Position numbers and translations under genes: made by a program. The notes under the pieces are model-generated. The model worked only from the letters and a program-made list of their open reading frames with translations. It had not been told where the DNA came from and did no database searches. Positions 46,659 to 56,900 of a stretch of DNA of 64,000 nucleotides are shown piece by piece (position 1 is the stretch's first letter; every line of letters begins with the position of its first letter). The stretch comes from Mercenaria mercenaria (Eukaryota; Mollusca; Bivalvia; Venerida; Veneridae): positions 39,140,501 through 39,204,500 of the forward strand of contig NC_069362.1 of assembly GCF_021730395.1 (NCBI RefSeq). Reading direction: 5' to 3'.

Positions 46659-46743
46659 TCGTCTTTTGAAGTACTTTCTCTATTAATTTTCTGTATGTAA
46701 AATTGTATAGCGTGTATATTAGTCCATTATAGGTAAGAAAGAC

Positions 46744-46749
46744 AATAAA
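46744..46749 (+). terminator. Polyadenylation signal, transporter B
   Basis: AATAAA in GAAAGACAATAAATTCACAG, matching the signal behind gene A. Confidence 0.7.
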
Positions 46750-46829
46750 TTCACAGTTTGCAATTAATTACTAAGAAGTAAAATTAATAGACGTTCTTAA
46801 TACATTTGTTGAATGTTTTGTTTTAGATA

Positions 46830-49025
46830 ATGTATGATTAATAAACGAATTGATCGATATGTTGATATTGATTGTTCAGATAAGCCTTTTGATGAACAAG
46901 AAATAAGCAAAACAATATCTTCTTTGAATAGAAATAAATCTCAAGGGTATGATCTTGTTGTTGCATATATTTTTATAGATGCCAAACAATTTATAACACC
47001 GTATCTGGTTAAAATTTTTAATAAAATTTATCATAATGGCATATATCCGATATCATGGACAAAAGGAAAATTTTGTCCCACTTACTTAGTTATAGTATCG
47101 AAAAGATGACACAAAGTTGGACAACAATACCACCGACTTAACTAATACAGGATATAAACGGAAATTAACAGATACATATGACAGAAAAGTAACAAAGATA
47201 TGAAGATAAACATTATGTTCAAACAAAAAAACCCAAATTTTTACAGAGAATGTACAAAAAAAGCAAGTCTAAAAGTACAGGTTACCAGGTGGGTGGAGGG
47301 GCGGAAAGGGAAAAAGTTTTTTAAAAAGAGTAAAAGATACAAATACAAATCTAAATCCTGATCAAAAAGGAAATATCCGTTTCATGTATTCACAAGCGCT
47401 TCCTTGATTGAAATGGCTACCTATGCTAACGGAACGGTTCCGTCTCATCATAATTTAATCAAGCTATTTCATTGGTTGCTGCTAATGTGTTGTGCAGACT
47501 GCATGCATCCTGTCCCTGATGAATGCGTGTTTGACCACAGGTAGAAACAAAGGGAGAAAGAAATGATGTCTGCACATCTTAATCCAATTAACGATACAAG
47601 AAAGAAATATGTAGACTGGCCACCTGTACTTTGGTTGTAAGAAGGGATTAATGTTATAGTAAAACATAAATCAATTTATATACAATATAAATTATGATTA
47701 TATATAACTAATTAACAGAACAATACTTGCTTAAACTATCTATTTATATGTTGTTGTCTGCAGATGATGTGGTACTATTTACTATTGACCAGAGCAGTCT
47801 TCAGGCATCGCTAGATAGCTGGTATGTTTACTCCCTTAAAAATGAGGACTCAAGAGAAATACTGATAAAACGAAAATATCTATTTTCAGAAAAAAAGATG
47901 ACAGAATATTAATAATCAATAACACATTAATAATACACAAGTTGAAACTGTGAACATTTTCGCTATCTTGGTGTAAACATTATTGTAATAGAGCCTTATC
48001 TGAAGCTATTGAAGCACTGTCTGATCATGCGCTGTTAATGGTTTATATTCGCTATTTTTAGGTTAAAATTTGATGTTAAGACTAAATTGACACTCTTCGA
48101 TCGTATGGTTGAGCTAATGCGATTACACTGTGCTGAAGTATAGGGCGTATGCGATACAAGTTGCATAGATAGAATACATATGAAATTTTGTAAAAAAAAA
48201 TACTTTGTGTAAAAAGGCAAACCCCAAATATGGAGTGTTGGGGAAACTTGGAAGGTATTATCTCTAAATACTTTGCAAAGAGAGAGTTTTAAGATACTGG
48301 TTGAATCTTACAAATCCTGAATCTATCATGACTGATATTTTTAAAGACCACTTTAACAATGTCAGTTCGCCGAGATGTACAAACTAGTCCAGACTTGTTA
48401 ACTCTTTCAGAAATTCTAGAATATGGATATTTATGGAGCCATATGGTGCCAAATATAAATTATTTTCCAATACTGCATAAAAGGTTAAGAGACCAACTTA
48501 TACAGGAATGGCATGGTAGTATAACAAACATGCCAAAACTAGAATACTGTTCAAGATTTAAAACGCTTTTTATTTTTTAACCGTATCTCACAAATGCGGT
48601 AATGAATACTTAAGGAAATTATTCAGTAGTTTTGGAATGTCTTCACATGGTTAAGCTATCGAAACTGGAAGGCATAGTGGTATAGCTAGGAATCAAAGAA
48701 AATGTCAGAACTATAACTTAAATGTAATAGAATCTGAGTATCATGTGTAATCGACTTGTCCTAAATATAAAAACTTACGTTTAAAATATCTGCCAAAAAT
48801 ATCATAGCCATATTTGTGATAAAATTTGTTGACATCTGCTAAGAAAAAAATCCAATTAAATATATGTTAATATTTGAAAGAAGTTTATGTATTAAGGTTT
48901 GAATTTTTACTTACATTTATTTATACGCATGATGCGCATTTTTGAAATAATTATTTTTTTTGTACACTGTTCATTAGCCAAAGACATGTATATGTCGATT
49001 ATGCTAATAAATGTTGTTGTTGTTT
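46830..49025 (+). mobile_element. LINE remnant with (TTG)n tail
   Basis: Translation blocks of a non-LTR retrotransposon in order. The RT entry region reads SSLNRNKSQGYDLVVAYIFI...KIFNKIYHNGIYPISW at about 46915-47070. Motif C reads SADDVVLFT at about 47755-47780. The C-terminal RLRDQLIQEWHGSITNMPKL lies at about 48485-48540 and the tail AATAAATGTTGTTGTTGTT near 49005-49024. Between 47110 and 47690 coding similarity is lost, probably through an insertion or decay. Many breaks, inactive. The C-terminal wording is close to the LINE at 14199-15115, so both belong to one clade. Confidence 0.82.
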
Positions 49026-49054
49026 TCTTGCAGCATAGAATGCTATCAAACAAA

Positions 49055-49160
49055 GCGGAAGTAGGCTCGGTTTAACTGAGTCTGTTCATGGGAGGTAATG
49101 GAATTTAAAACACCCGGTGCCCTCTAGCACCGTCTTAAGCTGAACTCTATTATTCAGAAA
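49055..49160 (+). repeat. Locus-dispersed repeat
   Basis: GGCTCGGTTTAACTGAGTCT, GTTCATGGGAGGTAATGGAA, then GCCCTCTAGCACCG and AACTCTATTATTCAGAAATAG. Matches heads at 36470, 39005 and 54250; the last part also matches 25685-25710. Confidence 0.7.
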
Positions 49161-49877
49161 TAGAAACTAGACTCACAATGACCATACTCTTGTTAGCGTA
49201 GCAATTTAAGTTAAGGCATCAATACTTGGCAAAGAGTATGTTGAAAAGAAGACTAAACTAAAAGTTGCACAAAATAGCCGGTTTCCCGTATTCGGAATTA
49301 ATTTTTCGAAATCATCACACTTAAAACACATATTGGTGGTCTTAAAACTGCACCCTATTAAACAATGATCGTATATTTCAACAAGAACTTGGAGGAAAAC
49401 TTGCATTTTAGATAAGAATGACGTCACAACAGTAAACGTCCGCTACACGTGTTTTTAAACCTGCAAAGTAATTAGCAAGTTGTATTAATAATTTACCTCA
49501 GTCACATGGGATGTAAGTCTTATCGACTTTTCATAACCATTTACCATTGACAGGGTAACTGCAATAATCACTATTTATAATTATTAAAAGTGAACTTAAT
49601 ACCATTCAATCTGTTATAAGTATTTGCATGATTTTACTGCCACTGCGTTGTGAGATACGTTGTCTACGGAAGCAGATCTTGGATAGTCGAGTATTATTAT
49701 TAATAAAATAAATAACGGATATTACATGAGTATCTTTCATACTGAATTAATTAAACAAGTAAATAAAATATTAAAATGCGAGGCTCGCTCTGCCGATCAT
49801 TTAATCAATTTCATTCAACTCGTTTAATAACTTCAATGTGGAAAGACACAAAAATAATAATCTTTTTGTTACATGTA
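49161..49877. other. No gene recognised; palindromic scrap at 49745-49835
   Basis: Within it 49745-49835 resembles the palindrome at 28634-28706 (GCTCTGCCGA tip, ATTCAACTCGTTTAATAA arm). Otherwise AT-rich and empty. Confidence 0.45.
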
Positions 49878-50693
49878 CTGGTTGGGAACCATTTTCCGGA
49901 CACATTTTCATATTTCGGCTCCATTATTCCCTAAAAATATATTTGACATAAATGAAGCCCACGCTGCACAAACTTCAGCTCCTTCCACATCCGATGTTGT
50001 AATTAGCATCGCGTTGTGACGTAAAATATGGGTTCCATGGGGCCTCAAATGGGGTCACTAAAATAAGTTATTTTTCCCGTCAGGTAAACCAGTATCCGGA
50101 CAAATATTTTGACGGTGTTTTGTTGTTAATTTGATATCAAAATAAAAAATTAAACTATTTCTACACATTTCTTTATCATTCATCTCTTCAAAATTGCACA
50201 CGAAACATAACCCGACGTTCAATAGCAGCCGCGAAAGCAAACCGAGGTTGACTATAAAAAAACTCGAATTTCGTCTTATACGAATTCTTGATAATTTCAA
50301 TAGAAATAGAATAAAATTAGTGCAAACATCGACAGCCCTGCATCTTACGTAACTTTTAGCGTTAAATTAAAAGTAGAACATGTTATCAGCAGACAGTCAT
50401 TATGTAGTTTGATTATTTCTTCCCCACTTGATACCTCGGCATGTGTGAACTATTGCGCATGCGCAATGCTATCTTCATGCCCCGTTGAGACAGAAAGTTG
50501 TTTTGTAAACGCAGGTGAGTTATCATCAAAAATCCAAACATTATACAGCCTTATAAAATAGTGGTTTGTTGTAGACATGAAGAACAAACATCAAAATGAT
50601 CTAGATGAAACAGTTACATGAATAACAACAAAATAAAGCGGATATTACATGTGTCCGGAAACTGGTCCTGTCTGGAAAATTGTTCCCAACCAA
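49878..50693. mobile_element. TIR element with TA flanks (Tc1/mariner-type MITE candidate)
   Basis: The left end TGGTTGGGAACCATTTTCC and right end GGAAAATTGTTCCCAACCA are inverted complements with one mismatch. TA lies outside each end (49876-49877 and 50694-50695), the duplication used by Tc1/mariner elements. Length 816 bp, no coding capacity. A GC-rich island inside holds an NRF1-like site. Confidence 0.75.
50453..50466. promoter_or_regulatory. NRF1-type palindrome, possible promoter
   Basis: TTGCGCATGCGCAA is a perfect palindrome containing the NRF1 consensus GCGCATGCGC, common in animal CpG-type promoters. A consensus splice donor (GCAG|GTGAGT) follows at 50514-50515 on the plus strand. 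Together they could be a promoter, a first exon and a donor, but they lie in a transposable element and no downstream plus-strand gene is visible. Confidence 0.4.
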
Positions 50694-50839
50694 TAAACTT
50701 TTCCTGCTGAAACATCAAATTATTTCTTTTTTGAATTATCGACTTTGGTATTAACTTAATTTATGCTAACTTTTTTTACACTTACCTCTCCATGAAAATG
50801 TACAGAATATTCCTCATAATTTGAACGCAAATAAATTTT

Positions 50840-50935
50840 ATTAAAATAGAGAAAAGTGGAAACTTCACAGGTCGCTCGACACGACAAAAACGAAATTGTT
50901 GCAGGGTCGGTTTGATTGAACCTGTTCACCCTTAC
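50840..50935 (+). repeat. Copy of 36410-36500
   Basis: AACTTCACAGGTCGCTC-ACACGACAAAAACGAAA, TTGCAG-GTCGGTTTGATTGA and CCTGTTCA are shared with 36430-36500. It includes the head of the locus-dispersed repeat, then stops. Confidence 0.75.
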
Positions 50936-51160
50936 CCTGCTAAATTTCAATAATGAGCTTGTCAGTCTTTCAATTTGGACATTACCATTAACTGTCACAA
51001 GGTCTGTTTACCAAAAAGATACTAACTGAATGGCGAAGAGTGCAGATCTTGATCAGCCTGCACTGGGCAACCATACCGTACTTATAATAAGTTTTACGTC
51101 ATTGAACTGGAAATTTTGCGCGTGAAGAATGGCTAGTTGGTCAATGTCCAGACCAAGATG

Positions 51161-51166
51161 AATGAA

Positions 51167-51209
<43 letters not shown>

Positions 51210-51210
51210 A
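51161..51210. repeat. (AAAT)n microsatellite
   Basis: About twelve units of AAAT/TAAA. Confidence 0.95.
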
Positions 51211-51239
51211 CTAGATGCACACCAATAAGACACTGGTTT

Positions 51240-51665
51240 CCCCCATTCTGTCACTGTACATGGGTTAGATATATGCAACACAAACGTTTAAGCACTTTAT
51301 GTATATTAAGTCAAGAAAAAATTACTCTGGTCCACAAACAGAAAACATGTTACACAGCTTCACGTAATATGTAACAATCCTCTAATGTTTTATAACTCTA
51401 GGTCAAACACTTTTTAAGATACTTGGGACACGAACTTATATACCCTTAATTAATAATTTTGACGAAGCAAAGCGCCATTACTCTGGTCTGACTCTGAGAA
51501 ATCCCAGTTAAAATACAAGGTGCAAAACGTCACATGCTGAATGACAATGCTGCGAGACTTGATGACTCTGGGTCAAATACTTTTTGAGATATGCACGACA
51601 AAAATTCGGACGGACGGACGGATAGACGGACGGACAAGAGTGACCCTGAGTGCCCCCAACACCCC
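51240..51665. repeat. Composite repeat ending in (GGAC)n
   Basis: Two diverged units of about 200 bp (ATTACTCTGGTC, TAACTCTAGGTCAAACACTTTTTAAGATA against TGACTCTGGGTCAAATACTTTTTGAGATA), followed by a GGACGGACGG stretch at 51608-51635 and a C-rich run. Open frames here are read-through of the repeat. Confidence 0.65.
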
Positions 51666-52059
51666 CCCCCACCAAAAAAAATGGGAGTGGGGGCGGTGGA
51701 GCGCAAAAATGAAAAAAAAAAGTATACGTTGATTGAAACTAATTTAAAAAACTACTACCGTTTTGACTATTCAAATCTTGTCCATTTTTTGTCCGTATAT
51801 GATCCGTGCATAAAAAAGTCTACTTCAGCAAATTCACAAAATATCAGTTATGTTACATGTATTTACTTTATGTCAACCAGAAAAAATGCAAGGGAATGAA
51901 TAAAATAAAATTGCCACGTTCCAACAACGAACCCCTCAACCCCCATTCCTCTACGAAAAGAAACCATATAGTAGATGAAGAATATGTACGGATGTGTAAA
52001 TGACTGACATTTACTTAACCCTATCAATTTAGCTACATTTTTAACAAACCTTCACATTT
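51666..52059. other. No gene recognised
   Basis: AT-rich, purine-rich in places, no supported gene. Confidence 0.4.
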
Positions 52060-54140
52060 TATTAGCTCACCTGTCACGTAGTGACAAGATGTGTTCTTGT
52101 GATCGCCCTTCGTTCGTCGTCTGCCGTCCGTCCGTCGTCCTTCCGTCCGCAATTTCTTGTGAACACGATATAAACCACATTTTTTTTGCAATCGATTTTT
52201 ATCACACTTGCACATATCTTGTATTGGCATCGAAAACTGGCCAGATCCCATCCAGAGTTCCAGATTTATTGCCCCTTAAATGGTCAAAATTTGCTAATTT
52301 AGCTTGTGAACACGATAGAGACCACATTTTGCAATCGATTTTAATCAAACTTGCACACAACTTTTATTCTTGCATTAAAACTACTTTTTTCACTGGATCC
52401 GCCCATGTATTAACGGGAGAAAATCGTGTGCAAACAAGGCAAATCACGTGCTGTTAATACCCGATTTTTAGTTTTGAAATACTTTCCCAGGGACGTATAT
52501 GTAATTTTGCGCAGATTGACATCTGGTATCTGCGTCTTGTTTCTTTCATAAAACCTCTTCTTGAAGCATCAAAGATGCAATCTAAACCGTAGAATGTTTT
52601 ACTGTATCAGTAACTAACGGCAAATGCGCTGCCCCAACATTGTTCGTACTCGTTTCTTCCCTTGTTTACTCCCCTTTTAAAACTCGGCGTCAATTCAGAT
52701 TTTGTGGACAACCGTGAATGTTAAAAAATCGCGTGTTTACCTGTGCGATTCTTTGTTTTTAGGTATCATATTTATGATTTTGGTAAGTATCAGTCGGTAT
52801 GTTTTTATCTAATTTCTCGAAGAATTTATATAAACAGCTTGGAAACTTGACACTACGTTCGTACTCATCCGTACTCCAACTTCGTGTCCGTACTCAATGT
52901 AACTCGAATGTAAAGTTATTCTTGAAATTGTGATCGAGTCCACCAAATTGTGAAATGATATGAACAATTATTGGTAATTTTATGTTTGTAATTATGAGAG
53001 ATAAAAAAAATCGGTTAAAAACATTTAGGATGCGCTTTTGATTGTGTTGTTTATTTCCGGGCCCTGGATACGGATATTTAAAACATGTTTACCGTTTCCA
53101 AGAACAACAGGAAAGGTAAATAAAAAATTGCACCGGAATCGTCAAGTCATCACATATGAAAACAATACATAAATCGTCGTGAAATATTTTTTATGCAAGA
53201 ATAGCGATAATACACGTTTGTTTTGTGTATTAACGTCTGCAGAAGACCTTGGGATATGGTTGTGACCTCGACCTTCGGTCTCGGTCACAAACAATCCCGC
53301 GGGCTTCTGCAGTTAATACACAAATAAACGTGTATTATCCCTACACTGGCATAATATATCGGTTCAATAAGACCTCGGTTCCTTTCATAATGGGTTACTG
53401 CCCCTGAAAAGGGCAAACATTTCTATTTAAGCCCTTTTAGCTATATAAAGGTTTCATTTATGCTTTGATTCAGTACAAACTTGCACATAATTTTTATCTT
53501 GATGATCTCTAGGCCAAGTTAGAAATTGGGTCATGTGGGGTCAAAAACTAGTCCACAAGGTAAAACCGATGGAAAAGCTTGTTAACACTATAGAGGCCAC
53601 ATTTATGACCATATCTTCATGAAAACTAGTCATTAATTTTATCTTCTAATCCCTATGCCAAGTTCAAAACTTGAGCATACGGGGTCAGATACGAGGTCGA
53701 CCGGTCAAATCAAAGGAAAAGCTTGTTAACAATCTTGAGGCCACATTTATAATCATTTCTCTTCATTAAACTTGGTCAGAATGTTTAACTTGATGATACC
53801 TCGACCAGGTTTGAAACGGGGTCATGTGGGGTAAAAAACTAGGTCGCAAGCCCAAATCAAAGGAAAAGTTTGTTAACACTCCAGAGATCATATTTATGAC
53901 CATATCTTCACGAAACTTGGTAAGAATGTTTATCTTGATGATTCCTAGGTAAATTTCGAAACTGGGTCATATAGGGTCAAAACTTGGTTACATCTCAAAT
54001 CAAAGGAATAGCTTGTTTACACTGTAGAGCCCTTTTTTGTGACCTTACTTCTTGAACCATGGTCAGAATGTTTATCTTGATGATTCCAATGCTAAGCTTA
54101 ACAGGTGAGCGATATAGAGTCATTATGACCCTCTTGTTGA
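52060..54140. mobile_element. Composite repeat bounded by AGCTCACCTGT / ACAGGTGAGCGAT, with nested element
   Basis: Begins TTAGCTCACCTGTCACG and ends ACAGGTGAGCGATATAGAGT...ATGACCCTCTTG, so the ends are inverted complements (AGCTCACCTGT against ACAGGTGAGC). It contains a CGTCCGTCC stretch (52125-52150) and tandem units of about 145 bp (GTTAACACT-TAGAGGCCACA, TTTATGACCATATCTTCATG, GGTCATGTGGGGTCAAAAAC, TCAAATCAAAGGAAAAGCTT), with four to five in the right part. The unit array is interrupted by the element at 52366-53342. The end motif of this family also appears at 30868-30905. Confidence 0.85.
52366..53342. mobile_element. Non-autonomous element with terminal hairpin, copy 2 (nested)
   Basis: Near-identical to 26158-27146: TTCACTGGATCCGCCCATGT, AAACTTGACACTACGTTCGT and the terminal foldback GATAATACACGTTTG...AAACGTGTATTATC at about 53207-53335. 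It sits inside the composite repeat at 52060-54140, so it moved after that repeat was in place. Confidence 0.8.
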
Positions 54141-54249
54141 CTTTATATGTTTATATATTGACTATTTTGTAAACCAAAGACAAAATCATTTCTTTCCTAC
54201 AAAATACACCAATAAAATATGTGAAAAGATCCTTTAGAAGCATAAAACG

Positions 54250-54345
54250 CAGTCGCAGACTCGGTTTTTATTGAGTCTTTGCATTGTAGGTAATGGAATG
54301 TGCAACACCTCTCAAGCCCGATGGCACCTGCTTAAGTATAACATG
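54250..54345 (+). repeat. Locus-dispersed repeat
   Basis: GCAGACTCGGTTTTTATTGA, GTAGGTAATGGAATGTGCAA and CACCTCTCAAGCCCGATGGC align with 39005-39090 and 49055-49150. It lies just beyond the 3' side of transporter C. Confidence 0.7.
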
Positions 54346-54980
54346 ATGTAATAGCTATATTTCATATCTTGTAACTGGATGGTAATATTTATATGAAATT
54401 TGGTCACTTTAAAGACATTCAAAATTAAAAACGTTTCACCGAGAGATTTTTCGAATTTTATCATTTTTAGGGGAGATAATCGGTATTGAAGTTAACATTG
54501 ATGCCTATGGGAAATATATAATTTCTTTGATTATGAGAATCTGAGCTTGAGTTTTGGGAAAATTTTGTGGTAGAAAGCTACATGATATGATTCTGATACA
54601 AATATAAAAAAGAAATCTGAAATTCACCGTAGGGAAAAGGTGATACTTTTTTTATGTTTTCAGGGGAGGTAACTCATGAAAAGCCAAAATTATCAGAAGA
54701 GGTAATCTAAAGGAAATTTTTGAGAACTTCTGTCACTATATAACTTATCAATATGCACCTTATTTCTTTCGTTTGACTTTTTCAAAGCTTACATTATCAA
54801 GTTGTATGTACGCTTTTGGTGAAACTGAGGCCTATTACGGGTAGTCATCCTTAAGTAAACAATTATCGTATCTAAACAAACACATTTCATGCTACATATG
54901 TGTTGATTTCTTCTACAGTCGATCGCAACACCTGGTAAAGTTTATGTACAAGTTAATGAGGAATTACTTTATACGCTGTT
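54346..54980. other. 3' flank of transporter C
   Basis: AT-rich. No AATAAA on the minus strand close after the stop codon, unlike genes A and B. No other gene seen. Confidence 0.4.
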
Positions 54981-55135
54981 TTACCACGAATTGGTTGACT
55001 GAACTGCGACATCACAATCTATTTGGTTTGTCCTTGTCTTAGAAAATGTCAAGTACAAACAACCAGTCGCTGTCACACATGCCCCAGCCGCGTAAAACGT
55101 AGCGTCGTATGATCCCGTATAGTCGACCAGGAAAC
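54981..55135 (-). CDS. Transporter gene C, terminal coding exon
   Basis: On the minus strand, after the acceptor TTCAG, it reads GFLVDYTGSYDATFYAAGAC...LYLTF and a tail ending VAVQSTNSW before TAA (54981-54983). It aligns with the last exons of A and B and would join the main exon in phase 1 to give 461 aa. Whether it is used is doubtful because the donor of the main exon is altered. Confidence 0.82.
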
Positions 55136-55746
55136 CTGAATTTAAAATATTAGACATTAACTGACAGATAAAAACACTTTCAACATTTTTTTTTCTAACA
55201 TAATCAGTATTATTTAGATAATTGTTAGTACATTGCGTTATTCACAAACGCAAATTTTCTCGTCATGTGAACCAAAAATAAAAAACAAACCCCGTGAATA
55301 TTAGTTGGACTTTTATTTTAGATTTTATATTTCAATGAATTAGATTTATCATTGGTCATCATAACAGCTAAATGGATATTGAAAATTCTACAAACAAACA
55401 TATTATCATGTTTTTTAAAAGTATTTTTAATTGAAGAATCGGAAGTCCAGCTTCACATGTAAGACAACAGTAACACCACCACAAGTGTTAACAAAAATGT
55501 TTAATAAATCTATTACAAATGAATTTCGTATTTCAAATGATGGACGTAAATATATTTGAATCCCCAAACCCTTACTTCATGATCAACCAAATCTTGATTT
55601 AGTTTTGTACCGGAATAAATAATGTGCGGGCCTTAGTTTTACACCCGGTGTATATACTTCGTCATGAGAACGCGACGTAATCTTCACAAAGGACTGTCAA
55701 AATTGCTTCTAATTTGCATCACGTTACTTTCAGAGTAGATTTTCCA

Positions 55747-56029
55747 AATTTTGTTTGTTTGTTTTGGGTTATACGCCGTTTTTCAACAGTATTTCAGTCA
55801 TGTAACGGCGGGCAGTTAACCTAACCAGTGTTCCTGGATTCTTTACCAGTACAAACCTGTTCTCCGCAAGTAACTGCCAACTTCCCCATATGAATCAGAG
55901 GTGTAGGACGAATGATTTCAGACACAATGTCTTTTATCAAATCGTCACGGAGAACATATGCCCGCCCCGAGGATCGAACTCACGACCGCGCGATCCGTAG
56001 ACCGACGCTCTCCCTATTTAGCTAAGCGG
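55747..56029 (-). mobile_element. tRNA-Arg-like SINE in transporter C intron
   Basis: The minus strand starts CCCGCTTAGC, has the A-box region GGAGAGCGTCGG, an ACG at the anticodon position (GGTCTACGGATC), the B box GAGTTCGATCC and an acceptor end GGGGCGGGC. The body runs to GGCGTATAACCC and an (AAAC)n tail. A perfect 9-bp target duplication, GATTTTCCA, flanks it (55738-55746 and 56030-56038). It is a different family from the Ser/Leu-like SINEs. The internal tRNA part is degenerate, so it is not a tRNA gene. Confidence 0.93.
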
Positions 56030-56038
56030 GATTTTCCA

Positions 56039-56900
56039 GATTACAAACTGCGAGTACATGTACCAGTTTGGAAACACATCTCTGAAAAATCACACTGTAT
56101 ATTCTCTTACTTTACAATTAGTTACAGTTATTTTGTTTTATTTAAAAATGACATAAATCTGATGCTTTGACGCCTTTAAATACTTCGTTTATTTGTTTTG
56201 GTGTTAGTTTGTAATATTTGTTCTTCATTTACAGAAAGCCATGTACATTTTCGTCGAAAATATTGAAAGAAAAAAGTAATATAAAGACTAATTATTATGT
56301 CCATCATTCACGAGGAGTCTTACATTCTGTTTAAACTTTTAGAAGCTTTCGTTAAGTGATTTTAGTGATCATCTTTACAAATCCAAATTTAAATAAATTT
56401 ATACAAAATGCAAGTGTTACAAAAATAGACCTTTGAACAAAGTTTTAGACATTTTAACGATATCCAATGGCCATCTTTCTCTGAAATATATTACTTCAAA
56501 TGTGTAAAATCTTCTTCAAATATATTTAACCTTACTAAATATACAGGTTAAGTTTGCATATAGAGATATATTCATATTTTAATGTCATATTGTTTTAAAC
56601 AGCCAGTTTTTAGTGGTAGTATACACTTGCTGTAACCTAAAGCATAGTACTGTTTATACATATAAACTTTTAATTTTATGTTTACATAGTTATAACACGA
56701 TTTGGAGTAATTATTCATGCTTTAAACATAAAATTTGGATGTAATATACCTTTAAGAATACCGAATAATCTTTTCATTTGTCTTCACATCAACACTTTTT
56801 TGCATTGCAATACGACCAGCTTAATAACAAAAGAGAGTTTTTGTTATATAATATATAATATATATTATTGTTTCGATAATTATTGTAAGTTAACACCTAT
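56039..56900. other. Transporter C intron, right part
   Basis: AT-rich intron sequence (the full intron is 55136-56900) without further recognised elements. Confidence 0.5.

Noticed and set aside
51541-52003. Short basic open frames
   Set aside because: They run through a (GGAC)n-tailed repeat and AT-rich sequence.
55955-56029. Functional tRNA-Arg(ACG) gene on the minus strand
   Set aside because: The stems are degenerate and it is fused to a SINE body with a target duplication.
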